The notes under the pieces were generated by a model. The model had not been told where the DNA came from and did no database searches. It was given only the letters and a program-made list of their open reading frames with translations. The translations under genes were made by a program, and so were the position numbers. A DNA stretch of 9,202 nucleotides, from positions 1-9,202 of the forward strand of contig JAPLGR010000610.1 of NCBI GenBank assembly GCA_026390045.1, given 5' to 3'. The stretch's first letter is position 1. Each line of letters opens with the position of its first letter. This document shows, piece after piece, positions 1 to 6,973 of this stretch. The DNA comes from Chloroflexota bacterium (GTDB taxonomy: Bacteria; Chloroflexota; Anaerolineae; Anaerolineales; E44-bin32).

Positions 1-35
1 GGGGCAGCCTGGGGATAGAAAGGGCGCTGACGATC

Positions 36-1370
36 ATGGCGCAAGAGACCTGGAAGGACTACAGGAACAGGAAGCGCACCAGGCCCTCACCGTTGAGGGA
101 CATCAAGGTGCTGGAAGTGTGCACCCTCTTGCTGGGGCCCACGGGACCGGGGCTCCTGGCGAGAATGGGCGCCGAAGTCATCAAGTGTGAGATGCCGCCT
201 CTGGGGGACACGCTGCGCAACATGGCCCCCTTTGGCTTCTTCTTCAGAGAACAGGGTACGTCGCTCGTGCGTCCCAACCCCAACAAGTACTGGCTGGGGC
301 TGGATCTGCACAAGCCTGAAGCGCAGCAGCTGTTTCACGAGCTGGCAGCCAAGGCTGACATCATTGAAGAGAACCAAAGGCCGGGGGTGATGGAACGCTG
401 GAACGTCGACTATCGGCAGATCAAGGAGATCAACCCGGCCATCATCTACGTCTCCAAGAGCGGCTTTGGCCAGTGGGGGCAGTACGCCAGGGAGAACAGG
501 CCCTCCAATGACGGCGCTGCGCAGGGAATGTCTGGCTATGCCTGGATGTCAAGATTCCCCGGACGGGGGCCTCTCAAGAACAAGCTCTATGTCTGCGACA
601 GCTACGGTGCACTGATGGCGGAGGCGGCCGTGCTGGCGGCCCTCCACTACCGGGACAGGACCGGGAAGGGGCAGTACATCGAGCTGTCGCAGAGTGAGAG
701 CATCATGCGGACCATGTCTTGGGTATGGCCCTACCAGCAGATCACCGGTAGGACCGCCATGCCCGCGGGCAACAGGGACGTATCCGTGTGCCCGGCCGAC
801 ACGTTCCGCTGTGCTGACGATGCGTTTGTAGCGCTGGCCGCGCCAAGCCCGGATGAGTTCAGGGGCTTGTGCCTGGCGATGGGCAGGCCGGACCTGGCTG
901 ACGATCCCCGATTCAAAGACCATTTGACTCGGCTGCAGGAAGAGAACGCCGTTGAGATCCTCAGGATCATCGCGGAGTGGGTGAGAACCAAGAGGGCCGA
1001 GGAGATCGAGGGCTTGGCCGAGAAGCATGGCTTCGCCGCGTCTCACCTCTACACGATCAAGGACGTCGTGGAGGACGAGCACTTTCGCGCACGCGGCTTC
1101 ATGACGGAGGTTGATGACCCGCTCCTCGGCAAGTTCCTGGACTATGAATTCCCCGTGATGATGTCAAGGACGCCGCCGAAGGTCAAGTGGTCGGTCAGGC
1201 CCGTGGGCTTCGACAACGAATACGTCATGACCCATTACCTGGGCAAGAGCGAAGATGAGATCAAGCAGCTGTACGAGTGCGGTGCCCTGGGCAAGTGGGC
1301 GGATGTGCGAGGCCGCCGGCCGCCGTCTGACTGGGATGGCAAGACCGGGCTGAACATGGCAAGGGATTGA
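36..1370 (+). CDS. CaiB/BaiF family III CoA-transferase (catalytic-Asp subunit)
   Basis: The 444-residue product is a full-length family III CoA-transferase, a cytoplasmic enzyme that moves CoA between carboxylic acids through an aspartyl-CoA thioester. The fold start is visible at residues 22-55 (DIKVLEV...GPTGPGLLARMGAEVIKCEMPP), followed by the family segments YWLGLDLHKPEAQQLF and NQRPGVMERW. The catalytic Asp is D188 in CDSYGALMAEAAVLAALHYR, with TGKGQ just after. The C-terminal half ends with KWSVRPVGFDNEYV, a motif shared with the next gene. The ATG at 36 is preceded only by a weak AAAGGG (19-24), so the start is fairly but not fully certain. The next homologous gene begins 49 nt downstream, suggesting co-transcription and possibly a heteromeric enzyme, as in succinyl-CoA:benzylsuccinate CoA-transferase BbsEF. 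The substrate cannot be deduced. Confidence 0.93.
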   Translation: MAQETWKDYRNRKRTRPSPLRDIKVLEVCTLLLGPTGPGLLARMGAEVIKCEMPPLGDTLRNMAPFGFFFREQGTSLVRPNPNKYWLGLDLHKPEAQQLFHELAAKADIIEENQRPGVMERWNVDYRQIKEINPAIIYVSKSGFGQWGQYARENRPSNDGAAQGMSGYAWMSRFPGRGPLKNKLYVCDSYGALMAEAAVLAALHYRDRTGKGQYIELSQSESIMRTMSWVWPYQQITGRTAMPAGNRDVSVCPADTFRCADDAFVALAAPSPDEFRGLCLAMGRPDLADDPRFKDHLTRLQEENAVEILRIIAEWVRTKRAEEIEGLAEKHGFAASHLYTIKDVVEDEHFRARGFMTEVDDPLLGKFLDYEFPVMMSRTPPKVKWSVRPVGFDNEYVMTHYLGKSEDEIKQLYECGALGKWADVRGRRPPSDWDGKTGLNMARD

Positions 1371-1419
1371 GTCTGATTTCTCTTCGCCACCTTGGGGACC
1401 GGCGGCAAGGACAACAGAG

Positions 1420-2751
1420 ATGGAAGAACCAGTTTGGGCAGATTGGGTTAGGGAGAGGGACGACCCGCGGATCGCGCCAGCCAGGCCCGAGGCTCTGAAC
1501 GATGTCACTGTGTTGGACTTAAGCTCCAAGAGCTTCGCGGGATGCTACTGCTCTTCGATGCTGGCCGAATTCGGCGCTCAGGTCTTGAGGGTAGAACCGC
1601 CGGAGGGGGATTTCATCAGAACCTGCACCCCCTACGGGATACTGCACAAGGGTGAAGGTCTCAACTACCTGACGGAGGGGAGGAACAAGCTTCACATCAC
1701 CCTGAACCTGGGCAAGCCGGAAGGCAGAGAGATCCTCAAACGTCTGGTGAGTCAGGCGGACGTGCTCATCGAGACCTACAGGCCGGGCGTCATGGACGAT
1801 TGGGGCATCGGCTACGAGCAGTTGAAGGAGATCAATCCCGGGTTGATCTTCGCTTCCATCACGGCGTACGGGCAGTTCGGGCCCATGAGCCCCAGCCGGA
1901 TGCCGGACTATGACAACATCGTCCAGGCCAGATCGGCAACACAGTACGCCACGGGGGAGATCATGCCGGAGGGCAAGGGCTACGATGAGTGCCCCTGGGC
2001 CATTCCGACCAAGGCCGGCCCCTGGATCGGTTGGATCCAGGCGGGAACCTTCATGGCAGTAGGCGTCCTGGCTGCCCTGCACTGGAGAGGAATGTCAGGG
2101 GAGGGGCAGGCGCTGGACGTTGCCTCGGCTGAGGCCTACGCCTCGACGGATGACTGGGCAGCAGTGTGGTATCAGGGGTCGGGGGTTATCAACGAGCGTT
2201 TTGGCAGCCTGGACACGGCCGGATGGCTGTACTGCTTCGCGCCGACCAGAGATGGTGCCGTCTTTCTGGGCGGCTTGAGATTGCAGATGTGGCAAGCATT
2301 CGCCGACATGGTGGGGAAATGGGATGAGTGGGGTGCCGCGGGCTGGAAAGACCTGTCGGTGTTTATGGAAGAGGCGATGCAAAGGAAATGGGCGCCTTTG
2401 GTGTTTGCCGAAACAAGCAAGTACACCAACGAGGAACTGGTGAGGATGTCCGTGGAGTACGGCAAGACGGGCCGGTTGGCCCCCATTACCCCCGTGGTGG
2501 CCCCCGTGTGTTCGCCGGAAGAGGCCATGCACGATGCGAACTGGCTGGATCGAGGGATTTTCACCCCGGTGAAAGACCCGGTGTATGGGGAGCTCGTTGT
2601 GGCTCAGGCGCAGCACAAGATGACGGAAACGCCCATCCGGACGAAGTGGGTGAGCCGACCAGTGGGCTATGACAATGAGCACGTCTACCTCAAGTACATG
2701 GGCTTCGGCCCCCGCAGGCTCGCAGGGTTGAAAGAGGCGGGCGTCATCTAG
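1420..2751 (+). CDS. CaiB/BaiF family CoA-transferase paralog lacking the catalytic Asp
   Basis: The 443-residue product is homologous to its upstream neighbour and almost the same length. Family segments include DVTVLDLS...LAEFGAQVLRVEPPEGD (residues 28-64), LNLGKPEGREILKRL, ETYRPGVMDDWGIGYEQLKEINP and the C-terminal KWVSRPVGYDNEHV. In the motif that normally reads G-D-x(10)-(V/I)LAAL, this protein has GWIQAGTFMAVGVLAAL, so Trp205 sits where the catalytic Asp belongs. The alignment is ungapped over this stretch and the preceding Gly is kept, so misalignment is unlikely. It may therefore be a non-catalytic partner of the upstream subunit, or it may act differently. The ATG at 1420 has AAGGA at 1407-1411, 8 nt away. 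Unlike its neighbour it keeps an acidic, Trp-rich N-terminus (PVWADWVRERDD). The reading frame is intact, which argues against a pseudogene. Confidence 0.92.
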   Translation: MEEPVWADWVRERDDPRIAPARPEALNDVTVLDLSSKSFAGCYCSSMLAEFGAQVLRVEPPEGDFIRTCTPYGILHKGEGLNYLTEGRNKLHITLNLGKPEGREILKRLVSQADVLIETYRPGVMDDWGIGYEQLKEINPGLIFASITAYGQFGPMSPSRMPDYDNIVQARSATQYATGEIMPEGKGYDECPWAIPTKAGPWIGWIQAGTFMAVGVLAALHWRGMSGEGQALDVASAEAYASTDDWAAVWYQGSGVINERFGSLDTAGWLYCFAPTRDGAVFLGGLRLQMWQAFADMVGKWDEWGAAGWKDLSVFMEEAMQRKWAPLVFAETSKYTNEELVRMSVEYGKTGRLAPITPVVAPVCSPEEAMHDANWLDRGIFTPVKDPVYGELVVAQAQHKMTETPIRTKWVSRPVGYDNEHVYLKYMGFGPRRLAGLKEAGVI

Positions 2752-2806
2752 GCATCGGGGAGATTGAGCACGGCACAGAACCCCGCATACGGTCGCTTCG
2801 TAGATC

Positions 2807-2825
2807 GACCCCAGAACAAGGGGTC
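2807..2825 (+). terminator. Possible terminator hairpin after the CoA-transferase pair
   Basis: GACCCC (2807-2812) pairs perfectly with GGGGTC (2820-2825) around a 7-nt loop, and TTTG follows. It lies 55 nt past the stop of the second CoA-transferase gene. The stem is short and the T-run minimal, so this is a weak call. Confidence 0.3.
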
Positions 2826-2845
2826 TTTGCCAACGGAGCCTCTGA

Positions 2846-2879
2846 GATCACATTGGTTGAAGGCCAACAGCTTGTGATC
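2846..2879. repeat. Inverted repeat GATCACA...TGTGATC
   Basis: GATCACA (2846-2852) and TGTGATC (2873-2879) are perfect inverted copies. Nested between them TTGG (2853-2856) pairs with CCAA (2864-2867), leaving a 5-nt bulge. It could be a bidirectional transcript-end hairpin or a protein-binding dyad. It is not a CRP-type site, because the half-sites point the other way (TCACA...TGTGA instead of TGTGA...TCACA). Confidence 0.4.
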
Positions 2880-3027
2880 CTGGAGCGGTGAACCTTTCAT
2901 CGGATTGGCCATGAAGCTCACTTACGCCGCGAAGAGTGCTGGCTTCTAGCGCTTGCCCTACGCTCTGATGGCTTTCCGACGTCCCGGCCCGCTGGGGCCG
3001 CATCCGGTCTGACGACGAAGGGGGGTG

Positions 3028-3043
3028 AGGGCGTTGTCGCCCT
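3028..3043 (-). terminator. Possible terminator hairpin after the ASKHA gene
   Basis: AGGGCG (3028-3033) and CGCCCT (3038-3043) form a 6-bp stem with a 4-nt loop, about 50 nt beyond the stop of the minus-strand ASKHA gene. A second short GC stem, CGGCCC/GGGCCG, lies at 2985-3000. Neither is followed by a T-tract on the minus strand, so the termination role is only inferred from position. Confidence 0.25.
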
Positions 3044-3092
3044 GGGCGCGTCAGGCTCCCAGCGCGGCGTCTCTGGGCGGGTAGGGGAGCGG

Positions 3093-4937
3093 TCAGCCCA
3101 GAAGCATGGCTTGAGCGAAGGTGGCTGAGAAGAGAGGATGGGCGGCCAGTTCGAGATAGCCGATGCGGGAGGCCAGCACCTGGGCGGCGTCTCGCTTGGC
3201 GCGAGAAACGAGCGCCAGCTTGGCACCCATGCCGGCGGCGTTGCCTACCTGGTGGAAGCGTTCCAGCGAGAGCCTGGGGAACAGACCGATGGTGATCGCG
3301 CTGGATACATCGATGTAGCTGCCGAATGCACCAGCGATGATCACGGAATCGATCTCCTCAACCTTCCGGCCGCTGGTCGAAAGCAGCATCTCAATGCCGG
3401 TGCGCATGGCGCCCTTGGCAAGCTGCAGCTGACGGACATCTTGCTGGGTGAAGACGATTGCGCTTCGTCTCGCTTCGCTTGCGCTCCCGCTGAGAAGCGG
3501 CAGCTCGTCGACCAGGACGAACTCGCGGACTCCATCCACCTCGCGCACCCGTGGGTGATCCTGCATGCGCCCTTGCCGATCGAGCACCCCGGCGAGGAAG
3601 AGCTGGGCCATCACGTCGACGATCCCGGAGCCACACAATCCCACCGGCGGCACGCCGCCGATCGTCTGGTATTCGATCTTGTCCCCGACCAGGCGCAGTC
3701 GCTCGATGGCCCCATTGGCCGCGCGCATGCCGTGCTTGATGTGGGCCCCTTCGAAGGCTGGCCCGGAGGCGCAGGAGGTGCTGGTCAGGACACCTTCATT
3801 CGCCAGGCAGATCTCGGTGTTGGTGCCGATGTCAATAGCCAGGACAACCCCTCGCAGGTCTGCGATCTGGGTCGCCAGCAACATCGCCGCGTGGTCCGCG
3901 CCGACGTATCCGGCCACGTTGGGCAGCAGATGCACGTACGCCCCGGGTGCAAGCTGCAATCCCAGATCGCGTGCCTTCACATCGAGTGCCGAGGTGACGG
4001 CGGGCACGTAGGGGGCCAGGCCGAGCTGCCTGACAGGCAGGCCCAGGAAGAGATGATGCATCGCGGTATTGCCCACGACGACCATATCGACAATCTGGGA
4101 GGCTTCCGCTTCGACTCGGGAGCACAGCTCTGTGGCTACCTCATTGACGGCTCCGACAACAAGCTGGCGCAGAAGTGAACGCTTGCCTTCATCCTGTTCG
4201 GCAAGGGCTATGCGGGCAACGACGTCCTCGCCGTACGCGATCTGCGGGTTCATCAGGCCGTGTGATGCCAACGTCCGGCCGCTGGCGAGGTGGACGAGGT
4301 AGGCGGCGATCTTGGTCGTGCCCAAGTCGATGGCCAATCCCAGCGGGGAAGCTTCGGGCGGGAGGAGTCCGATGACCTCACCCTCACGCGTCACGACCCG
4401 GACGCGCCAGCTGCCGCTCTCTCTATCAATGTGAGCGCGCAGACTTGAGGAGATCTCGCGCAAGACATCGAGGTCGACACGGGTTGCCGTGACGTGGTGC
4501 TGCTCCTGCAGGGCGTTGGCAAGCCTTCCTGCATCTGCACGCAGATCGTCGAGTGAAGGCGGTTGCAGGGTGACAAGATAGCTCTTCGCCAGGGGATCGG
4601 GCGCGACCGGTGTCTCTTCCCCTTCGACCTGCATCCGTTGCGGGGAGGTCAGTGACTCGAGAGGCACTCGGACCCTACAATCGGCGAGAGGAATGGTGCG
4701 GCAGGCCAGACGGTAGCCCTGCGCGATGGCGTCCGGAGTCAGGTACTCTGCGTCTTCAGGAGTGGGCGCCGAAACGTGACCATCCACGATTTGGACGATG
4801 CACTGCCCGCACTTGCCGATGCCGCCGCACAGGCTGGTGATACCTACACCCAGCAGGCGGGCACATCCCTGCAGTGTCTCGTCCTTCGGACACTCGCCGC
4901 GCCGACCGACCGGCTCGAAGTCGATGAGGGGACTCAT
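3093..4937 (-). CDS. [2Fe-2S] and ASKHA-domain protein, DUF4445/RACo-like corrinoid activator
   Basis: The 614-residue product joins an N-terminal ferredoxin domain (about 1-95) to a middle linker and an ASKHA (acetate/sugar kinase, Hsp70, actin) domain from about residue 199. The cluster ligands are C37, C43 and C46 in LCGGIGKCGQC plus C79 in LACR. The ASKHA domain shows DLGTT (204-208), DIGTNTE (from D369) and IAGAFGSYI near the C-terminus. Characterised relatives such as RACo use ATP hydrolysis to push an electron uphill and restore inactive Co(II) corrinoid proteins to Co(I). The length is close to RACo's. I start it at ATG 4937 because the ferredoxin fold begins there (MSPLIDFEPVG); an in-frame extension to 5267 would run across the divergent SDR gene and looks low-complexity. 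No strong Shine-Dalgarno precedes this ATG. No corrinoid protein or methyltransferase is in view, so its client is unknown. Confidence 0.9.
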   Translation of the reverse strand: MSPLIDFEPVGRRGECPKDETLQGCARLLGVGITSLCGGIGKCGQCIVQIVDGHVSAPTPEDAEYLTPDAIAQGYRLACRTIPLADCRVRVPLESLTSPQRMQVEGEETPVAPDPLAKSYLVTLQPPSLDDLRADAGRLANALQEQHHVTATRVDLDVLREISSSLRAHIDRESGSWRVRVVTREGEVIGLLPPEASPLGLAIDLGTTKIAAYLVHLASGRTLASHGLMNPQIAYGEDVVARIALAEQDEGKRSLLRQLVVGAVNEVATELCSRVEAEASQIVDMVVVGNTAMHHLFLGLPVRQLGLAPYVPAVTSALDVKARDLGLQLAPGAYVHLLPNVAGYVGADHAAMLLATQIADLRGVVLAIDIGTNTEICLANEGVLTSTSCASGPAFEGAHIKHGMRAANGAIERLRLVGDKIEYQTIGGVPPVGLCGSGIVDVMAQLFLAGVLDRQGRMQDHPRVREVDGVREFVLVDELPLLSGSASEARRSAIVFTQQDVRQLQLAKGAMRTGIEMLLSTSGRKVEEIDSVIIAGAFGSYIDVSSAITIGLFPRLSLERFHQVGNAAGMGAKLALVSRAKRDAAQVLASRIGYLELAAHPLFSATFAQAMLLG

Positions 4938-4953
4938 TGGCTCATCCGAGGAG

Positions 4954-4982
4954 AGTATAGCCGATGCTGACGCGGCTGGCAG
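4954..4982 (-). promoter_or_regulatory. Candidate promoter of the ASKHA gene
   Basis: On the minus strand CTGCCA (4982-4977) and TATACT (4959-4954) are separated by 17 nt and match sigma-70-type -35 (4/6) and -10 (5/6) boxes. Transcription would begin near 4947, only about 10 nt before the ATG at 4937. The mRNA would therefore be almost leaderless, which fits the absence of a good Shine-Dalgarno. Confidence 0.4.
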
Positions 4983-5010
4983 GCGGATTGAGCGCGATGC
5001 TTGGCCTGCG

Positions 5011-5074
5011 AAGGAGCGCGAGAATGGACGGGACGAGGCATGGGCTGCCAGTGCCCGGCCTGTGGTCGATCTGA
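5011..5074 (+). other. Duplicate ribosome-binding site with a 16-codon ORF upstream of the SDR gene
   Basis: AAGGAGCGCGAGAATG at 5011-5026 matches the SDR initiation region AAGGAGCGCAAGAATG (5154-5169) at 15 of 16 positions, including the 7-nt spacing to ATG. GACGGGA follows both, directly here and after 6 extra nt in the SDR gene. The upstream ATG opens a 16-codon frame, MDGTRHGLPVPGLWSI, ending in TGA at 5072-5074. It could be a leader peptide or the leftover of a partial tandem duplication of the SDR start. Translation is not demonstrated. Confidence 0.35.
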
Positions 5075-5086
5075 ACGGCGCAAGGC

Positions 5087-5110
5087 ATGCGCCTGGCGAC
5101 AATGCGCCTG
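5087..5110 (+). repeat. Short direct repeat ATGCGCCTG in the divergent intergenic region
   Basis: ATGCGCCTG occurs at 5087-5095 and again at 5102-5110, a 15-nt period, between the divergent ASKHA and SDR genes. Its position would suit a regulator-binding site, but two 9-mers are thin evidence. Confidence 0.25.
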
Positions 5111-5153
5111 TTGGCGTCGAGCGGTGTACATATCGCGGCGATCCCGACAGGGC

Positions 5154-5159
5154 AAGGAG
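5154..5159 (+). promoter_or_regulatory. Ribosome-binding site of the SDR gene
   Basis: AAGGAG lies 7 nt before ATG 5167. It fixes the SDR start at 5167 rather than at upstream in-frame starts as far back as 4798, which would overlap the divergent gene. Confidence 0.7.
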
Positions 5160-5166
5160 CGCAAGA

Positions 5167-5988
5167 ATGAAGCTGGACGGGAAAGTAGCTCTCATTACCG
5201 GAGCGGCTACTGGCATTGGGGCCGAAATAGCCCGGCGGTTCGTTGCTGATGGAGCGCGGGTATGCATAACCGGCCGCCGTCAGGGAGTGCTCGACAAGCT
5301 GGCCGGGTCGTTGCCGGCGGGGGCAGCGGCGGTGTGCGCCGGAGACGTGACAAAGCTTGAAGATGCCACCCGGATGGTTGAGACGGCGCTCGGACTCGCA
5401 GGCAAACTCGATGTGTTGGTGAACAATGCAGCGATCGATCCGGGCGGCAAGACCGTTGTCGATATCGATCCTGAGATCTGGCATCACGTTCTTGAAACGA
5501 ACCTCACCGGCCCTATGCACCTTATGAAGGTAGCCATACCGCACATGATCGCGGGGGGTGGAGGCTCCATCATCAACATCGCTTCCCTGGGGGGCCTGCG
5601 CTGCCTGCCTGGCATGCCCGCGTACTGCGCGTCGAAGGCGGGTCTCATTGCACTCACCCAGCAGGTTGCGCTGGATTTCGGTCCAGCCAAGATCCGATGC
5701 AATGCGGTCTGTCCGGGCGGCACAAGGACGGAAATGCTGGAGAAATCGCTCAGTCCCTTGGCTGAGGTGCTCAAGACGGATGTGGATGGCGTCTTCAGAG
5801 TGGTGTCCTCGATGGTTCCTCTGAGGCGGACTGCCAATCCCAGTGAGATCGCGGGCATCTGCAGCTACCTAGCCAGCGATGATTCCACGTTCATGACGGG
5901 GGCCGTCCTTGTGGTAGATGGAGGGGCAGCGATTGTTGACGTAGCGGGAGCTGCACTGACCAATGCCGGCGTGAAATGGGGCGTGTGA
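5167..5988 (+). CDS. Short-chain dehydrogenase/reductase (SDR)
   Basis: The 273-residue product is a classical SDR, a cytoplasmic NAD(P)-dependent alcohol/ketone oxidoreductase. It shows the cofactor motif TGAATGIG (11-18), D60-V61, NNAA (86-89), and the catalytic set N112, S140, Y153 and K157 (YCASK), followed by NAVCPGGTRTEM. After the second strand the sequence is TGRR (35-38), and Arg there instead of an acidic residue suggests NADP(H) preference (inference). The C-terminus (DGGAAIVDVAGAALTNAGVKWGV) extends beyond the usual VVDGG end. MoaF-family protein follows with a 27-nt gap, so the two are probably co-transcribed. The substrate is unknown; a beta-hydroxyacyl or cyclic alcohol would fit the nearby CoA-transferases but is not shown. 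Confidence 0.93.
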   Translation: MKLDGKVALITGAATGIGAEIARRFVADGARVCITGRRQGVLDKLAGSLPAGAAAVCAGDVTKLEDATRMVETALGLAGKLDVLVNNAAIDPGGKTVVDIDPEIWHHVLETNLTGPMHLMKVAIPHMIAGGGGSIINIASLGGLRCLPGMPAYCASKAGLIALTQQVALDFGPAKIRCNAVCPGGTRTEMLEKSLSPLAEVLKTDVDGVFRVVSSMVPLRRTANPSEIAGICSYLASDDSTFMTGAVLVVDGGAAIVDVAGAALTNAGVKWGV

Positions 5989-6001
5989 GTGAGAGTCTGC
6001 C

Positions 6002-6009
6002 AGAGGAGG
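6002..6009 (+). promoter_or_regulatory. Ribosome-binding site of the MoaF-like gene
   Basis: AGAGGAGG lies 6 nt before ATG 6016 and is the strongest Shine-Dalgarno in the left half. It decides for ATG 6016 over the in-frame GTG at 5989, whose reading frame would run through this site. Confidence 0.75.
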
Positions 6010-6015
6010 CACACA

Positions 6016-6804
6016 ATGCCACAACGAGAGGGGAGCACGGACTACAAGTACGAAGACTACTCGTCAAAAGTCGCAGTCAATCGCCTTCCCCAAACAGCAG
6101 CGCTGGTGGGTCAGGAGATGAAGATCACCCTCGAGTCGGGGAGATCCTTCGAGCTCACGTTTGTGGAGCGCAACAGGATCGTCTGGCAAAGCGACGGCGC
6201 ACGGGGATCGGACTGGTACGAGGTAGTGGAAGTGGCGTCGCACACCTACTTCATTGACATGACCTTTGCCTATCAGGTCCTTCAGTCTCAGACGTTCATT
6301 ATGAACACTGAAACGCGGCGGGTGCTCGGGATCCGCACGATCATGCGGGAGGGTGATGTCGGCAAAGAGCCACGGGCAGTGCATGAGTTCGTGCCCGGCG
6401 TGCTCGGCGATCCGGCGATTCCGCCGACAGGGCGCAAGCCGGCGCCAACGCGCGATCTCATTGGCCTGCGTGGACTCTACAAGTATGGTCCTGAGCAGTG
6501 TTTTGAGCACATCTACTTGAATTCCGAGCGTTATGCTTGGCAGTGCATCATCGGCCCGCTGCGTGGACGGGCGGACGTGGACTTCTCTACTGTCTACAAG
6601 TTCGACGACAACCAATACGTCTTTGCTTTTCGCGAGTTCGGCCTGCCGGTCTCCACGGTGTTCTTCTACAACTGGGATCAGATGAGGAGCACAGGCAAGT
6701 TCTTCGCGGTTGGTGAGGATGGGGCCATCGCCAATACGCCTGCCGGCGCCTTCATCAAGAAGCTCTCGGTGGCCTTCTATCCGCCCGACATGCAGCCGCT
6801 GTGA
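6016..6804 (+). CDS. MoaF-family protein (two lipocalin-like domains)
   Basis: The 262-residue product resembles the MoaF family, first named in the Klebsiella monoamine regulon; biochemical function is not established and the 'molybdenum cofactor' label is historical. An N-terminal domain (about 25-110) has the beta-rich pattern LVGQEMKITLESGRSFELTF and SHTYFIDMTF. A C-terminal domain (about 155-262) contains the strongest match, GLYKYGPEQCFEHIYLNS, then YAWQCIIGPLRGRADVDFS and YVFAFREFG. I see no signal peptide or membrane segment. In other genomes MoaF-like proteins accompany SDRs and catabolic enzymes, and here the gene follows the SDR by 27 nt. A ligand-binding or isomerase-like role is possible but unproven. 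Family assignment is from remembered motifs. Confidence 0.8.
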   Translation: MPQREGSTDYKYEDYSSKVAVNRLPQTAALVGQEMKITLESGRSFELTFVERNRIVWQSDGARGSDWYEVVEVASHTYFIDMTFAYQVLQSQTFIMNTETRRVLGIRTIMREGDVGKEPRAVHEFVPGVLGDPAIPPTGRKPAPTRDLIGLRGLYKYGPEQCFEHIYLNSERYAWQCIIGPLRGRADVDFSTVYKFDDNQYVFAFREFGLPVSTVFFYNWDQMRSTGKFFAVGEDGAIANTPAGAFIKKLSVAFYPPDMQPL

Positions 6805-6844
6805 GGGTTGCCGAGGGATTGCACAAGTCCATTGGACTGGACGA

Positions 6845-6871
6845 GGAGACCGCCGGTCCTGGGTGGTCTCC
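6845..6871 (+). terminator. Probable terminator hairpin after the MoaF-like gene
   Basis: A 10-bp stem, GGAGACCGCC (6845-6854) with GGTGGTCTCC (6862-6871) including one G-T pair, closes a 7-nt loop 40 nt after the stop. No T-tract follows, so intrinsic termination is uncertain, but the stem is the strongest structure just downstream of the operon. Confidence 0.4.
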
Positions 6872-6940
6872 GCTCAAGGTGAATTGCGCCAGTGGTGTCG
6901 GGAGGGAAGGTCGCGGGGTGCTTGACTAGGAAAGCGATGT

Positions 6941-6973
6941 CCCTACGGTTCCCTCCGCGGGCTAACCGTAAGG
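6941..6973. repeat. Hairpin TACGGTT...AACCGTA beside the tRNA remnant
   Basis: TACGGTT (6944-6950) and AACCGTA (6964-6970) are perfect inverted copies. Inside them CCC (6951-6953) pairs with GGG (6959-6961), making a nearly continuous 10-bp stem with a 2-nt bulge. The right arm overlaps one copy of the CCGTRAGGWC motif found four times in this region. Confidence 0.5.

Larger units (their letters stand above)
2752..3092. other. Convergent intergenic region without a recognisable gene
   Basis: These 341 bases separate the plus-strand CoA-transferase gene from the minus-strand ASKHA gene. I see no ORF with a credible start or a recognisable product. The stretch holds several inverted repeats (2807-2825, 2846-2879, 2985-3000, 3028-3043), as expected where two transcription units converge, but none has a clear T-tract. 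Confidence 0.6.

Noticed and set aside
2846..2879. CRP-type operator
   Set aside because: The half-sites are in the reverse order for CRP, and the place between convergent gene ends does not suit a promoter operator.
3138..4178. 346-codon plus-strand frame opposite the ASKHA gene
   Set aside because: Shadow of the real gene: no recognisable domain, and the minus strand carries clear cluster and ATP-site motifs.
4798..5166. Upstream extension of the SDR frame
   Set aside because: It would run over the start of the ASKHA gene. The SDR fold and a proper ribosome-binding site begin at 5154-5167.
4938..5267. In-frame N-terminal extension of the ASKHA gene to 5267 (110 extra residues)
   Set aside because: It would overlap the divergent SDR gene and its ribosome-binding site, and its Ala/Ser/Arg-rich sequence looks noncoding. 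The ferredoxin domain begins cleanly at ATG 4937.
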